Below, piece by piece: positions 27,275-36,021 of a stretch of 64,000 nucleotides of DNA (its first letter is position 1; each line of letters starts with the position of its first letter). The stretch is taken from positions 124,001 through 188,000 of the forward strand of contig JAFIGS010000004.1 in NCBI GenBank assembly GCA_017849615.1. The letters run 5' to 3'. The DNA is from Pseudolabrys sp. (lineage in GTDB: Bacteria; Pseudomonadota; Alphaproteobacteria; Rhizobiales; Xanthobacteraceae). Under the pieces are notes generated by a model. That model had not been told where the DNA came from and did not search any database. It worked only from the letters and a program-made list of their open reading frames with translations. The position numbers and the translations under genes are program-made.

Positions 27275-28963
27275 GTGATCACGCGCCGTGAAATGCTGCA
27301 GGTGGGGGCCGCCACGGCGGCGCTGGCGGTCGGCGGCGGTTCCCTGACGAGGGCCTTCGCGCAGCAGAAGCTGACGCAGGATGATCTGCTCAAATTCGAT
27401 TCGCTCGGCAATGTGACGCTGCTGCATGTCACCGACATTCACGGCCAGCTTATGCCGGTCTATTTCCGCGAGCCGACGGTCAATATCGGGGTCGGCGAAG
27501 CGAAGGGCCTACCGCCGCACGTCACAGGCGCGGACTTCCTGGCCCGCTTCGGCATCGCGCCGAAATCGGCTGCCGCCTATGCGCTGACCGATCAGGATTT
27601 CTCGGCTCTGGCGCAGAGCTATGGCCGCATCGGCGGCCTCGATCGCCTCGCCACCGTGGTCGGACAGGTGCGCGCCGAACGCGGCGACAAGGTGCTGCTG
27701 CTCGACGGCGGCGATACCTGGCAGGGCTCGCTCGGCGCCAATGCATCCAGGGGCCAGGACATGGCCGACTGCATGGCGCTGCTCAAGCCGGACGCCATGA
27801 CCGGGCACTGGGAGTTTACCTACGGCGAAGACCGGGTGAAGGAGCTGATCGACAAGCTCGGCTTTCCCTTCCTGGCGCTCAATGTGCGCGACACGGAATG
27901 GAACGAGCCGGTGTTCGACGCCTACAAGATGTTCGAGAAGAGCGGCGTCAAGGTCGCCGTGCTCGGGCAGGCCTTTCCCTATACGCCGGTCGCCAATCCG
28001 CGCTGGTTGATGCCGAAGTGGTCGTTCGGCATTCGCGAGGAGGAGGTCCGCGCCCAGGTCGAGAAAGCGCGCAAGGCGGGCGCGCAGCTTGTCGTGCTGC
28101 TGTCGCATAACGGCTTTGACGTCGATCGCAAGCTCGCCGCGCGCGTCGAGGGCATCGACGTCATTCTCACCGGCCATACCCACGACGCGCTGCCGGAGGC
28201 GATCAAGGTCGGCAACACGCTGCTCGTTGCCTCGGGCAGTCACGGCAAGTTCGTCTCGCGGCTCGATCTCGATGTGCAGGACGGGGCGGTCAAAGGCTTC
28301 CGCTACAAGCTGATTCCGCTGTTCGCCGATGTCATCAAGCCGGATGCGGCGATGAGCGCGGCAATCGAGAAGGCGCGGGCGCCTTATGCCAAGGACTTGG
28401 CCCGCGTCGTCGGCCACAGCGAGTCGCTGCTCTATCGGCGCGGCAATTTCAACGGCAGCTTCGATGACCTCATCTGCGACGCGTTGCTCAAGGAACGTGA
28501 CGCCGAGATCGCGCTGTCGCCGGGCTTCCGCTGGGGCACCAGTGTATTGCCAGGCGCGCCGATCACCGTCGAGGACATCCACAACGCCACCGCGATCACC
28601 TATCCGCAGGTCTACCGGATGCCGATGACCGGGGAGCGCCTCAAGGAAGTGCTCGAGGACGTCGCCGACAATCTGTTCAATCCCGATCCGTATTATCAGC
28701 AGGGCGGCGACATGGTCCGCTGCGGCGGCCTCGGCTACGCCATCGACGTGCCGAAGCCGATCGGCAGCCGCATCTCGGAGATGACCTTGCTGAAAACCGG
28801 GCAGCCGCTCGACCCGAAACGCGAATACACGGTCGCCGGCTGGGCCAGCGTCAACGAAGGGACGCAAGGCCCGCCGGTGTGGGAGCTGGTCGAGCGTCAT
28901 ATCGCAGCGCAAAAAACGGTGCGGGTCGCACCTAACAGCCGTGTGAAAATCTCGGGCCTTTAA
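27275..28963 (+). CDS. soxB: SoxB, dimanganese sulfate thiohydrolase
   Basis: 562 residues. Tat signal RREMLQVGAATAAL at the N-terminus, then a 5'-nucleotidase-like metallophosphoesterase domain: HVTDIHG (Asp54, His56), DGGDTWQGS, the SoxB-typical TGHWEFTYG, SHNGFDVD and TGHTHDA. It hydrolyses the sulfate group from SoxY-bound sulfonate. The start is GTG 27275 with GAGG eight bases upstream. Length and all metal motifs are normal. It stands alone between a divergent small gene and the soxC promoter. Confidence 0.97.
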   Translation: MITRREMLQVGAATAALAVGGGSLTRAFAQQKLTQDDLLKFDSLGNVTLLHVTDIHGQLMPVYFREPTVNIGVGEAKGLPPHVTGADFLARFGIAPKSAAAYALTDQDFSALAQSYGRIGGLDRLATVVGQVRAERGDKVLLLDGGDTWQGSLGANASRGQDMADCMALLKPDAMTGHWEFTYGEDRVKELIDKLGFPFLALNVRDTEWNEPVFDAYKMFEKSGVKVAVLGQAFPYTPVANPRWLMPKWSFGIREEEVRAQVEKARKAGAQLVVLLSHNGFDVDRKLAARVEGIDVILTGHTHDALPEAIKVGNTLLVASGSHGKFVSRLDLDVQDGAVKGFRYKLIPLFADVIKPDAAMSAAIEKARAPYAKDLARVVGHSESLLYRRGNFNGSFDDLICDALLKERDAEIALSPGFRWGTSVLPGAPITVEDIHNATAITYPQVYRMPMTGERLKEVLEDVADNLFNPDPYYQQGGDMVRCGGLGYAIDVPKPIGSRISEMTLLKTGQPLDPKREYTVAGWASVNEGTQGPPVWELVERHIAAQKTVRVAPNSRVKISGL

Positions 28964-29039
28964 AACGCCTGTGCTTGCGCCTGCGCTGAAGCGATAAAAT
29001 AATTCTCCGCGTCTGTGCATCTCGGCAAGTTTTCTATAC

Positions 29040-29055
29040 ATTCCTCAAGCCGAAT
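29040..29055. promoter_or_regulatory. ATTC-N8-GAAT operator upstream of soxC
   Basis: ATTC-ctcaagcc-GAAT lies 54 bases upstream of the soxC start in the 145-base soxB-soxC gap. It has the same half-sites and spacing as the site before soxY. This gives soxCD a likely promoter of its own under the same repressor. Confidence 0.72.
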
Positions 29056-29108
29056 ATGATAAGAGCTGGCCAAGGTTCTCATCGTGAGCCGTGCAGTGGA
29101 GGGCGCCG

Positions 29109-30371
29109 ATGAATTCATCCGACGAGCCGCCGCGTCCATCGCGCCGCCGTGTACTGGCGGGCGCCGCCGGGATGGCGACCGCGGGCTTGGCAGGGGCTGC
29201 GCGCGCGAACGACGCCAACCTGCCGCCCAATGTCGCCCCCTGGAGCAAGGCGATGGGCGACGGCGTTGCCGTGCGGCCCTACGGGCATCCATCCCCGTTC
29301 GAGAAGGACGTTATCCGCCGCGACGTACAATGGCTCACCGCGAGCCGGGAGTCGTCGGTGAGCTTCACGCCGCTGCATCAGCTCGACGGCATCATCACGC
29401 CGAACGGCCTCTGCTTCGAGCGCCATCACGCCGGCATCGCCGAGATCGATCCGCACGACTACCGCCTGATGATCCACGGACTCGTCGACAAGCCGCTGAT
29501 CTTCACGCTCGAAGACCTCAAGCGCCTGCCGCGCGTCAACCGCATCTATTTCCTCGAATGCGCCGCCAATTCCGGCATGGAGTGGCGCGGCGCGCAGCTC
29601 AATGGCTGCCAGTACACCCACGGCATGATCCACTGCGTGATGTACACCGGCGTGCCCCTGAAGCTGCTGCTGGAGCAGGCCGGGCTCAAGACCAACGCCA
29701 AGTGGCTGCATGTCGAAGGTGGCGACGCCGCGGGTATGAACCGCTCGCTGCCGCTCGCCAAGGCGCTGGACGACTGCCTGATCGCCTATCGTCAGAACGG
29801 CGAGATGCTGCGGCCGGAGCAGGGCTATCCGGTGCGCCTCGTCGTGCCGGGCTGGGAAGGCAATATCTGGATCAAGTGGCTTCGCCGCATCAAGGTCGGC
29901 GACGAGCCCTGGTACACCCGCGAGGAAACCTCGAAGTACACCGACCTTCTGGAAAACGGCAAGGCGCGCAAATTCACCTTCGAGATGGACGCCAAGTCGG
30001 TGATCACATCGCCGTCGCCGCAAGCGCCGGTGAAGAGCAAGGGCTTCCTCGTCATTTCCGGATTGGCGTGGTCCGGCCGCGGCAAGGTCTCGCGCGTCGA
30101 TGTCTCGCTCGACGGCGGTCGCAACTGGCACGCCGCGAAGATCGACGGCCCGGTGCTCGATAAAGCCTGCGTGCGTTTCTACGCCGAGACCGAATGGAAC
30201 GGCCAGGAGCTGCTGTTGCAATCGCGCGCCATGGACGACAGCGGCTATGTGCAGCCGAGCAAGGACGACCTGCGCAAGGTGCGCGGCGTCAACTCGATCT
30301 ATCACAACAACGGCATTCAGACCTGGGCAGTCAAGGCCAGCGGGGAGGTCGAGAATGTCGAGGTGGGGTGA
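29109..30371 (+). CDS. soxC: SoxC, molybdopterin sulfane dehydrogenase subunit
   Basis: 420 residues. A Tat signal (PSRRRVLAGAAGMATAG) precedes a sulfite-oxidase-fold domain. Cys151 in YFLECAANSG is the expected molybdenum ligand, and the dimerisation domain begins near residue 300. SoxCD oxidises the outer sulfane sulfur on SoxY, giving full conversion of thiosulfate to sulfate without sulfur globules. ATG 29109 has GGAGGG six bases upstream; GTG 29091 is in frame but less likely. The soxD start lies inside its 3' end. Confidence 0.96.
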   Translation: MNSSDEPPRPSRRRVLAGAAGMATAGLAGAARANDANLPPNVAPWSKAMGDGVAVRPYGHPSPFEKDVIRRDVQWLTASRESSVSFTPLHQLDGIITPNGLCFERHHAGIAEIDPHDYRLMIHGLVDKPLIFTLEDLKRLPRVNRIYFLECAANSGMEWRGAQLNGCQYTHGMIHCVMYTGVPLKLLLEQAGLKTNAKWLHVEGGDAAGMNRSLPLAKALDDCLIAYRQNGEMLRPEQGYPVRLVVPGWEGNIWIKWLRRIKVGDEPWYTREETSKYTDLLENGKARKFTFEMDAKSVITSPSPQAPVKSKGFLVISGLAWSGRGKVSRVDVSLDGGRNWHAAKIDGPVLDKACVRFYAETEWNGQELLLQSRAMDDSGYVQPSKDDLRKVRGVNSIYHNNGIQTWAVKASGEVENVEVG

Positions 30372-31155
30372 GCGCTTTCGTCAGAGTTGGATTTTGCGAG
30401 CTGCGTCAGGCTCCGTTCGTTCCCGCGAAAGCGGGAACCCAGTTCCTTGCGAGGCTGCGCTGGGTCCCCGCTTTCGCGGGGACGAACGGAAGTTGTGGCT
30501 GGCTGCAATAGTTTTGCTTCTGATGAATCTGTCCGCGCCAACACTCGCCCAATCCCCCAAGCCGCAGAACTACAACATCGGCAGCCCGGCGACCCAGGAG
30601 CAGATCGCCGGCTGGGATATCGACGTGCGGCCGGACGGTCAGGGCCTGCCGCCCGGCAAGGGCTCGGTGCGCGACGGCGAGCAGATCTATCTCGAGCGCT
30701 GCGCCGCCTGTCACGGCGAATTCGGCGAGAGCGCAGGGCGCTGGCCGCAACTGGCGCAGGGCAAGGGCACCCTTGCGAGCCACGAGCCGGTCAAGACCGT
30801 TGGTTCGTACTTTCCGTATGCCGCCAGCGTTTTCGACTACATCCGCCGCGCCATGCCGTTTGGCGATGCGCAATCGCTGACCAATGACGAACTCTATGCG
30901 GTGACAGCCTTTGTGTTGAACCTCAACGACATCGTCGACGACAAGTTCGTGCTGTCGAAGGAGACCTGGTCGAAGGTCAAGATGCCGAACGAGGGCGGTT
31001 TTTACGACGACGACCGCGAGGCGGCCGAAAAGGCGTTCTGGAATTCCAACCCCTGCATGAAGGATTGCCGGCCGCCTGTGAAAATTACGGGGCATGCTTC
31101 TGTCATCGATGTGACGCCTGACGACAAATCCATCCGCAAAGGCGGCGTCGAATAG
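30355..31155 (+). CDS. soxD: SoxD, monohaem cytochrome c subunit of sulfane dehydrogenase
   Basis: 266 residues from ATG 30355, which has a strong GGGGAGG six bases upstream and overlaps soxC by 17 bases. The single haem site is CAACH (about 116-120). A Cys pair (CMKDC) lies near the C-terminus. The hydrophobic signal segment (LWLAAIVLLLMNLSAPTLA) begins only at residue 47. Residues about 20-46 are encoded by an in-frame palindromic repeat, giving an unusually long n-region. A TTG at 30493, just after the repeat, could start a normal signal peptide instead. Diheme SoxD forms exist in other bacteria; this one is short. Confidence 0.88.
   Translation: MSRWGERFRQSWILRAASGSVRSRESGNPVPCEAALGPRFRGDERKLWLAAIVLLLMNLSAPTLAQSPKPQNYNIGSPATQEQIAGWDIDVRPDGQGLPPGKGSVRDGEQIYLERCAACHGEFGESAGRWPQLAQGKGTLASHEPVKTVGSYFPYAASVFDYIRRAMPFGDAQSLTNDELYAVTAFVLNLNDIVDDKFVLSKETWSKVKMPNEGGFYDDDREAAEKAFWNSNPCMKDCRPPVKITGHASVIDVTPDDKSIRKGGVE
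30412..30490. repeat. Palindromic repeat inserted in the soxD 5' region
   Basis: Arms 30412-30442 and 30460-30490 pair as tccgttcgt(t/c)cccgcgaaagc against gctttcgcggggacgaacgga around a 17-base loop. The element is open in the soxD frame and, on the other strand, reads the RESGDP/RFRGN pattern seen when such repeats are translated. It differs in sequence from the repeats at 1860, 11371 and 16148. Confidence 0.88.
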
Positions 31156-31176
31156 AACAAGCGTTCGCTGCGACAC

Positions 31177-31193
31177 TTTGTCAACGCGTTGAA
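31177..31193. promoter_or_regulatory. 17-base motif shared with the nnrS promoter
   Basis: tttgtcaacgcgttgaa, containing the perfect palindrome tcaacgcgttga, lies 64 bases upstream of the cytochrome start. The sequence at 61081-61097 before nnrS differs at one of 17 positions. The binding factor is unknown. Confidence 0.5.
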
Positions 31194-31257
31194 ACAAATA
31201 ACAAATTGGGCGGCACGAGGCGTCGTGCCAAGCTCATGCCGACCGGGAGGCATGGGC

Positions 31258-31590
31258 ATGCGTCGGTGGGCGCTTGCGCGGTTGCGCACGATTTCTGGAA
31301 TGACGATAGCGACTGCCGCCATCCATGCGATGGCCGGCTCGTCCACGGCTGCCGACGTCGAGCTCGGCCGCTATCTGTCGTCCGAATGCACCACCTGCCA
31401 CGGCGCCGCCAAGGCCGACACCACCATTCCACCTATTTACGGTCTCGATCAGCGGCACTTTACGGAAGTGCTCAGGGCCTATCGCGCCAAGACCTTGCCG
31501 AACGAGGCGATGCGCAGCGTCGCCGCGCGTTTGCAGGACGAGGACATCGCAGCGCTCGCTGCCTATTTCGCCGCGGCCAGGCCGCGGTAA
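31258..31590 (+). CDS. Small monohaem cytochrome c, likely partner of SoxF
   Basis: 110 residues from ATG 31258, chosen because GGGAGG lies seven bases upstream (ATG 31252 is too close). A signal peptide ends around AGSSTAAD. The class I haem motif is CTTCH (44-48), with a likely Met ligand in NEAMRSVA. It is encoded 15 bases before soxF, as the cytochrome subunit (FccA or SoxE) is in flavocytochrome c operons. FccA is usually diheme or monoheme of this size. It probably takes electrons from the flavoprotein. Confidence 0.82.
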   Translation: MRRWALARLRTISGMTIATAAIHAMAGSSTAADVELGRYLSSECTTCHGAAKADTTIPPIYGLDQRHFTEVLRAYRAKTLPNEAMRSVAARLQDEDIAALAAYFAAARPR

Positions 31591-31605
31591 TCACGGGGGG
31601 TAATC

Positions 31606-32877
31606 ATGACTGAACTGACACGCCGCCATTTCGGACTGCTCGCCGGCGCTTCCTTGTCGTCGCTGGCCATGCCGAGCCTGGTTCTCGCGCAGGGCAAGCC
31701 GAAAGTCGTCGTCATTGGCGGCGGACCGGGCGGCGGCACCGCCGCGCGCTATATCGCGAAGGAATCGAACGGCGCCATTGACGTGACCTTGATCGAGCCG
31801 CAGAAGACCTTCACCACCTGCTTCTTCTCGAACCTCTATGTCGGCGGCTTCCGCGATTACAAATCGCTGACGCACAACTACGAGAAGGTGAAGAAGAGCG
31901 GCGTCAAGGTCGTGCACGCAGCCGCGACCGCCATCGACCGAGACAAAAAGCAGGTCGTCATCGCCGGCGGCCAGCGTATTCCTTACGACCGTCTGCTGGT
32001 GGCGCCGGGCATCGATATCAAGTTCGATTCCGTGCCGGGCTATTCGGAGGCCGCGGCCGAGATCATGCCCCACGCCTGGAAGCCCGGCGCGCAGACGCAA
32101 CTTCTGGTCAAGAAGCTCAATGCGCTCAAGGACGGCGACCAGATCGTGATGGTAGCACCCCCGAACCCGTATCGCTGCCCGCCGGGTCCGTACGAGCGCG
32201 TGTCGATGTTCGCCCATGTGCTCAAGAAGAAGGGCTTTAAAAAGTCGCGCATCGTCGTGCTCGATCCCAAGCCGACCTTTTCCAAGCAGGGTGTGTTCGC
32301 CGAGGGCTGGGAGAACCACTATCCCGGCATGATCGAGTGGCAGGACCCGAAGATGCATGGCGGCGTCAAGGAAGTGGATGCCAAGGCCGGAACGGTGAAA
32401 ACCGATCTTGCGGACTACAAGGCGGCGCTGGTCAATGTCATCCCCGCGCAGTGGGCCGGCAAGATCGCGCGCGATGCGGCGCTGGTGAACAACACCGGCT
32501 ATTGCCCGATCGACGCCGCGTCGATGAAGTCCACGGTCGATCCCAACATCTTCGTGGTCGGCGATGCCTCGATCGCAGGCGAGATGCCGAAGTCGGCGTT
32601 CTCGGCGAACAGCCAGGCCAAGGTGGCGGCGATGATCATCCGCTCGGAACTGACGCAGTCGCGGGCCTTCCCGGCGCGTTATTCCAACACCTGCTGGAGC
32701 CTGATCGCGCCGGACGACGACATCAAGGTCGGCGCCAGCTACGAGCCGAAGGACGGCGCCATCAAGGCGACCACCACCTTCGTCAGCCAGAAGAATGAGG
32801 CGGCCGAGCTTCGCAAGCAGAACTATAAGGAGTCGGTCGACTGGTATAACGGCATCACAGCCGACATTTTCGGCTGA
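31606..32877 (+). CDS. soxF: SoxF / FccB flavocytochrome c sulfide dehydrogenase flavoprotein
   Basis: 423 residues. Tat signal (RRHFGLLAGASLSSLA), then an FAD-binding Rossmann motif VVVIGGGPGGGTAA (about 34-47). Cys72 in TTCFFSN and Cys191 in YRCPPGPYER match conserved family cysteines, the second in the redox-active pair; the partner is probably in SNTCWS near residue 364. The second dinucleotide segment ends NIFVVGDAS. It oxidises sulfide in the periplasm and passes electrons to the adjacent cytochrome. It closes the sox cluster. Confidence 0.94.
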   Translation: MTELTRRHFGLLAGASLSSLAMPSLVLAQGKPKVVVIGGGPGGGTAARYIAKESNGAIDVTLIEPQKTFTTCFFSNLYVGGFRDYKSLTHNYEKVKKSGVKVVHAAATAIDRDKKQVVIAGGQRIPYDRLLVAPGIDIKFDSVPGYSEAAAEIMPHAWKPGAQTQLLVKKLNALKDGDQIVMVAPPNPYRCPPGPYERVSMFAHVLKKKGFKKSRIVVLDPKPTFSKQGVFAEGWENHYPGMIEWQDPKMHGGVKEVDAKAGTVKTDLADYKAALVNVIPAQWAGKIARDAALVNNTGYCPIDAASMKSTVDPNIFVVGDASIAGEMPKSAFSANSQAKVAAMIIRSELTQSRAFPARYSNTCWSLIAPDDDIKVGASYEPKDGAIKATTTFVSQKNEAAELRKQNYKESVDWYNGITADIFG

Positions 32878-32898
32878 TGCTCGCGGCGTGCGGCAACC

Positions 32899-34143
32899 TC
32901 AGCGCTGCCGCAGCCGCGCCAGCACCTCGAGCCCGGCATAGCCGTCCGGCTTCATGCCGACGCTCTTCTGGAACGCGCCGATGGCGCGCACCGTGTCGGA
33001 GCCGGTGCGGCCGTCAATGCCGTCGGTCTTGAAGCCGCGGGCGTTGAGGCGGGTCTGGATTTCCTTGATTTCGTCGATGGTTGGAATGCGTTCGCCGCCG
33101 GGGAATTGCTGGCGGAAGTCGCCATTGCCGCGGATCAGATCGCCGAGATGCACCAGCGCCAGCGCGTAGTTGACCGATGGATTGTAGGAATAGACGGCGC
33201 GGAAGTTCTGCCCGACCAGGAACGCGGGTCCGCCGGCGACCGGGATCCACAACTTCACCTGATCGTCGGGCCGCCTGAAGGCCTCGCCGTCGGCACGGCG
33301 GAAGCCGTGGCCATGCCATGTTGCGTAGGAGCGCATGGTTCTGTTGTCGGCCATGCGCTGCCCGCCGGACGGCACCTTCACTTCGCAGCCCCAGCCTTGC
33401 CCGCGCTGCCATTTGCCGCGCTCGACCAGATAGCGCGCGGTGCCGGCCAGCGCGTCGTCCGGCTTGCCGAAGGGATTGATGCGGCCGTCGCCATCGTAGT
33501 CGACGCCGATGCGCAACCACACCTCGGGCATCCATTGCGTATGCCCCATGGCGCCGGCCCAGGAGCCGATCATCTCGCTCGGCTGCGCCCAGCCGCGATC
33601 GACGATCTTGAGCGCGTTGATGAGCTCGGCTTCCCAGTATTTACGCCGGCGCGGCTCGCCAAAGGCCAGCGCCGCGAGTGCGGGAATGACCGGGCGCATG
33701 TATTTCGGATTGTCGATGACGTCGCCGAACGATGACTCCATGCCCCACAGGCCGAGCAGCGCATAGCGATCGACGCCATAGTCGCGCTCGAGCCGCGCCA
33801 GCAGCGAGGCGTGCTCCTTGGCGCGCTGCTTGCCGGTGGTGACGCGCCAGTCCGAGCAGCGGCGATTGATGTATTGCCACGTCTCCTCGGTGAATTCGGG
33901 CTGGCGGCGCTGCAGCTCATAGACCGCGGTGTCGGGCTTGATGTTGCCCATGACGCGGTCGTAGGTCGCTTCCGACACGCCGCGGGCGACGGCCTGGTCG
34001 CGAAAGCGCGCCACCCATTTCTGGAACGCTGCCGATTGGGCGAAAGCGGTGCCGGAGGCGAGGGTGCCTGCCAGCGCCAGCGCGCCGGCCATCAGGCCGC
34101 GCCGGTTTAGGCGGAGGGGCGAAAAGTCGTCGAATCGAGCCAT
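32899..34143 (-). CDS. MltB-type lytic murein transglycosylase with peptidoglycan-binding domain
   Basis: 414 residues. A signal segment (RRGLMAGALALAGTLASGTAFA) is followed by an SLT-like domain with the catalytic Glu in LWGMESSFGD and the downstream GAMGHTQWMP block. A C-terminal peptidoglycan_binding_1 domain spans about 350-410 (IDEIKEIQTRLNARGF). It cleaves glycan strands in the periplasm with anhydromuramyl formation. It is convergent with soxF, stops 21 bases apart. Confidence 0.93.
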   Translation of the reverse strand: MARFDDFSPLRLNRRGLMAGALALAGTLASGTAFAQSAAFQKWVARFRDQAVARGVSEATYDRVMGNIKPDTAVYELQRRQPEFTEETWQYINRRCSDWRVTTGKQRAKEHASLLARLERDYGVDRYALLGLWGMESSFGDVIDNPKYMRPVIPALAALAFGEPRRRKYWEAELINALKIVDRGWAQPSEMIGSWAGAMGHTQWMPEVWLRIGVDYDGDGRINPFGKPDDALAGTARYLVERGKWQRGQGWGCEVKVPSGGQRMADNRTMRSYATWHGHGFRRADGEAFRRPDDQVKLWIPVAGGPAFLVGQNFRAVYSYNPSVNYALALVHLGDLIRGNGDFRQQFPGGERIPTIDEIKEIQTRLNARGFKTDGIDGRTGSDTVRAIGAFQKSVGMKPDGYAGLEVLARLRQR

Positions 34144-34220
34144 GGCGGCAGTCTAGCGGGTGAGGTCCCGCGCACAATCGGCGGGCCGGTCCGGGCCTGC
34201 GGCGGTTCGGCGCGCGGGAA

Positions 34221-35957
34221 CTATTCGTCGGTCTCGGTGCGCGCCTTGCGCCGGTAGCGGCGGATTTTCTTGCGCGGCTTTTGCGGTGCCGGCTTGGCTT
34301 CGGGTTTGGCCTCCGGCTTGACGAGGGACGGCGCGGCCCCATTCGCGGCGGCCGGCTTGTCGGCGGCGACAATGGCCGGATTGAGAATGACCGGCGGCTT
34401 GTCCGGCACCGGCGGCAGGGGATCGCCTTCCTTGAGCTCGGTGCCGCGGCTCTTGATCATCCTCTCGTAGGCCAGCACCAGCGACATGTAGGGATTGACC
34501 CACACCCAGCCGGACTTGGTCATCACCTGGATGTTGAAATGCAGGTGATAGGACGTGCCGCTCTCGTAATCGCCCCAGGTCGCGACCTTGCCGATGATCT
34601 CGCCTTCGCTGACCTGACGTCCGGTCAGGAGGCCTTCGGCGTCCATGTAATCCGGGTTCATGTGCAGATAGCGGAAGCGCACGAACTCATTCGCGTTATT
34701 GAGAATGAGATAGGCGGCGAGGTTGCCCTTGAGACGCCAGATCAGCCCGTCGCGCACCGCCGCGATGCTGTGCTGGTAGGGCTCGCAACGATCCGAGCCC
34801 TGGTTGTTCATCACGCAATTGGCGGGGCGGATATCCTGGCCCTGATGGCCGCGGCCGCCGGCGCATTGCCCGACCAGAAAGTCGCGATATTCGCAGAAAT
34901 TGTCGCGCCACGGATAGTTGAAATTCACCGGCGCGGATTCGTTGAAGGTCAGCGGCAGGCCGTTGACCTTGCAGCTATAGGGCGCGTCCTTGCGGCCGAT
35001 GCGGCCGTTGTGCCCGGTGCGATAGCAGTCGCCCCACGGCATGAAGCTCTGCGACTTCACGTAAGCCGGCGCCTGCGCGATGGGAAAGCGCATCATCGCA
35101 TAGACGTGATAGTCCACGGTGCCGGGCAGTTTCTTGTAGCCGGAGCCCGGGATCATGTCGCCCGGCGCGTAATAGGTAAAGTCGGACTTCGCCTCCGGAC
35201 GCGTCAGGTCGAGCTTCGGCCCATCGACGGTCTGCGGCGTGCCGCCGGCGACCTGCAGGCGCTTGAGAAAAGTCTCGGCGATCGGATCGGCCTCGCGGCA
35301 AGCCAGAAATCTCGGTGAAGGCCGCCGGTCGTAGCACTGAATCGACAGGACATAGGGCACGCCGAAACGCTCGAAGGCGTAGCGTACATGGGCTTCGTGC
35401 AGCAGGCGCCTGATGCCGGGAAACTGCGCGACGAGATCCTTGTCTTTCGGCGCGAACACTTCCTCGCGGCTCGGTCCGTCGAGGTTGTAGGTGAAGGCCG
35501 CGCCGGAAAACTCGATCTCGATCGGCTTCTTCTTGTAGCTGACCTTGAACGGGCCGCCGCCGATCTCGAGCAGATAAGTGCCGCTATAGCCGGCCGGGCC
35601 GGGGAGAAAATACTCCGTCGGCTGGAACAGACCGAAGTACTTGTTGGCGGTCTTGGCTTCCGGCTTGTCCGCGTCCGCCTTCAGCGCATCGAGGTCGATC
35701 GGCAGCAGCACCGGCACGCTGCTCTTGCCGACGCCGGGCAGGCGCTTCCCGGTGATGGCATTGAGGCGGGCGAACTGTTCGGCCGGGGTGCCGTCGCCCG
35801 CGTCCTTGAGCGACGCGGCGGCGGCGGCCCAGTCCACAGAGCTGATGGTGACATTCGGCGCCAGCATCTCCTGAGCGGAGGCGGCTTGCGAGGCGACGAG
35901 GGTCAGGAGTGCAGCGACGACAACAACCCGAAACCGCAAGCTACGCCCCCGATGCAA
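34221..35957 (-). CDS. M23-family (LysM-less) zinc peptidase
   Basis: 578 residues with a signal peptide (VVVVAALLTLVASQAASA). The long N-terminal region has no domain I recognise. The C-terminal half shows M23 motifs: GGRGHQGQDI (first His/Asp ligands) and HLHFNIQVM (HxH). A Lys/Pro/Ala-rich tail follows and ends in a strongly basic segment. Zinc ligands appear complete, so endopeptidase activity on cell-wall peptides is plausible. It lies 77 bases upstream of the transglycosylase on the same strand, suggesting a cell-wall unit. Confidence 0.88.
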   Translation of the reverse strand: MHRGRSLRFRVVVVAALLTLVASQAASAQEMLAPNVTISSVDWAAAAASLKDAGDGTPAEQFARLNAITGKRLPGVGKSSVPVLLPIDLDALKADADKPEAKTANKYFGLFQPTEYFLPGPAGYSGTYLLEIGGGPFKVSYKKKPIEIEFSGAAFTYNLDGPSREEVFAPKDKDLVAQFPGIRRLLHEAHVRYAFERFGVPYVLSIQCYDRRPSPRFLACREADPIAETFLKRLQVAGGTPQTVDGPKLDLTRPEAKSDFTYYAPGDMIPGSGYKKLPGTVDYHVYAMMRFPIAQAPAYVKSQSFMPWGDCYRTGHNGRIGRKDAPYSCKVNGLPLTFNESAPVNFNYPWRDNFCEYRDFLVGQCAGGRGHQGQDIRPANCVMNNQGSDRCEPYQHSIAAVRDGLIWRLKGNLAAYLILNNANEFVRFRYLHMNPDYMDAEGLLTGRQVSEGEIIGKVATWGDYESGTSYHLHFNIQVMTKSGWVWVNPYMSLVLAYERMIKSRGTELKEGDPLPPVPDKPPVILNPAIVAADKPAAANGAAPSLVKPEAKPEAKPAPQKPRKKIRRYRRKARTETDE

Positions 35958-36021
35958 GCCCTTGCTGAAAGTTTGGCTCGGCGGGCGCAGCTTGGCCCTG
36001 CCGAGCCTCGTCGGATAGGTC

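Noticed and set aside
31181..31192. tcaacgcgttga read as an FNR box
   Set aside because: The half-sites are inverted relative to TTGAT-N4-ATCAA, and the spacing does not fit. It is kept only as an unassigned shared motif.
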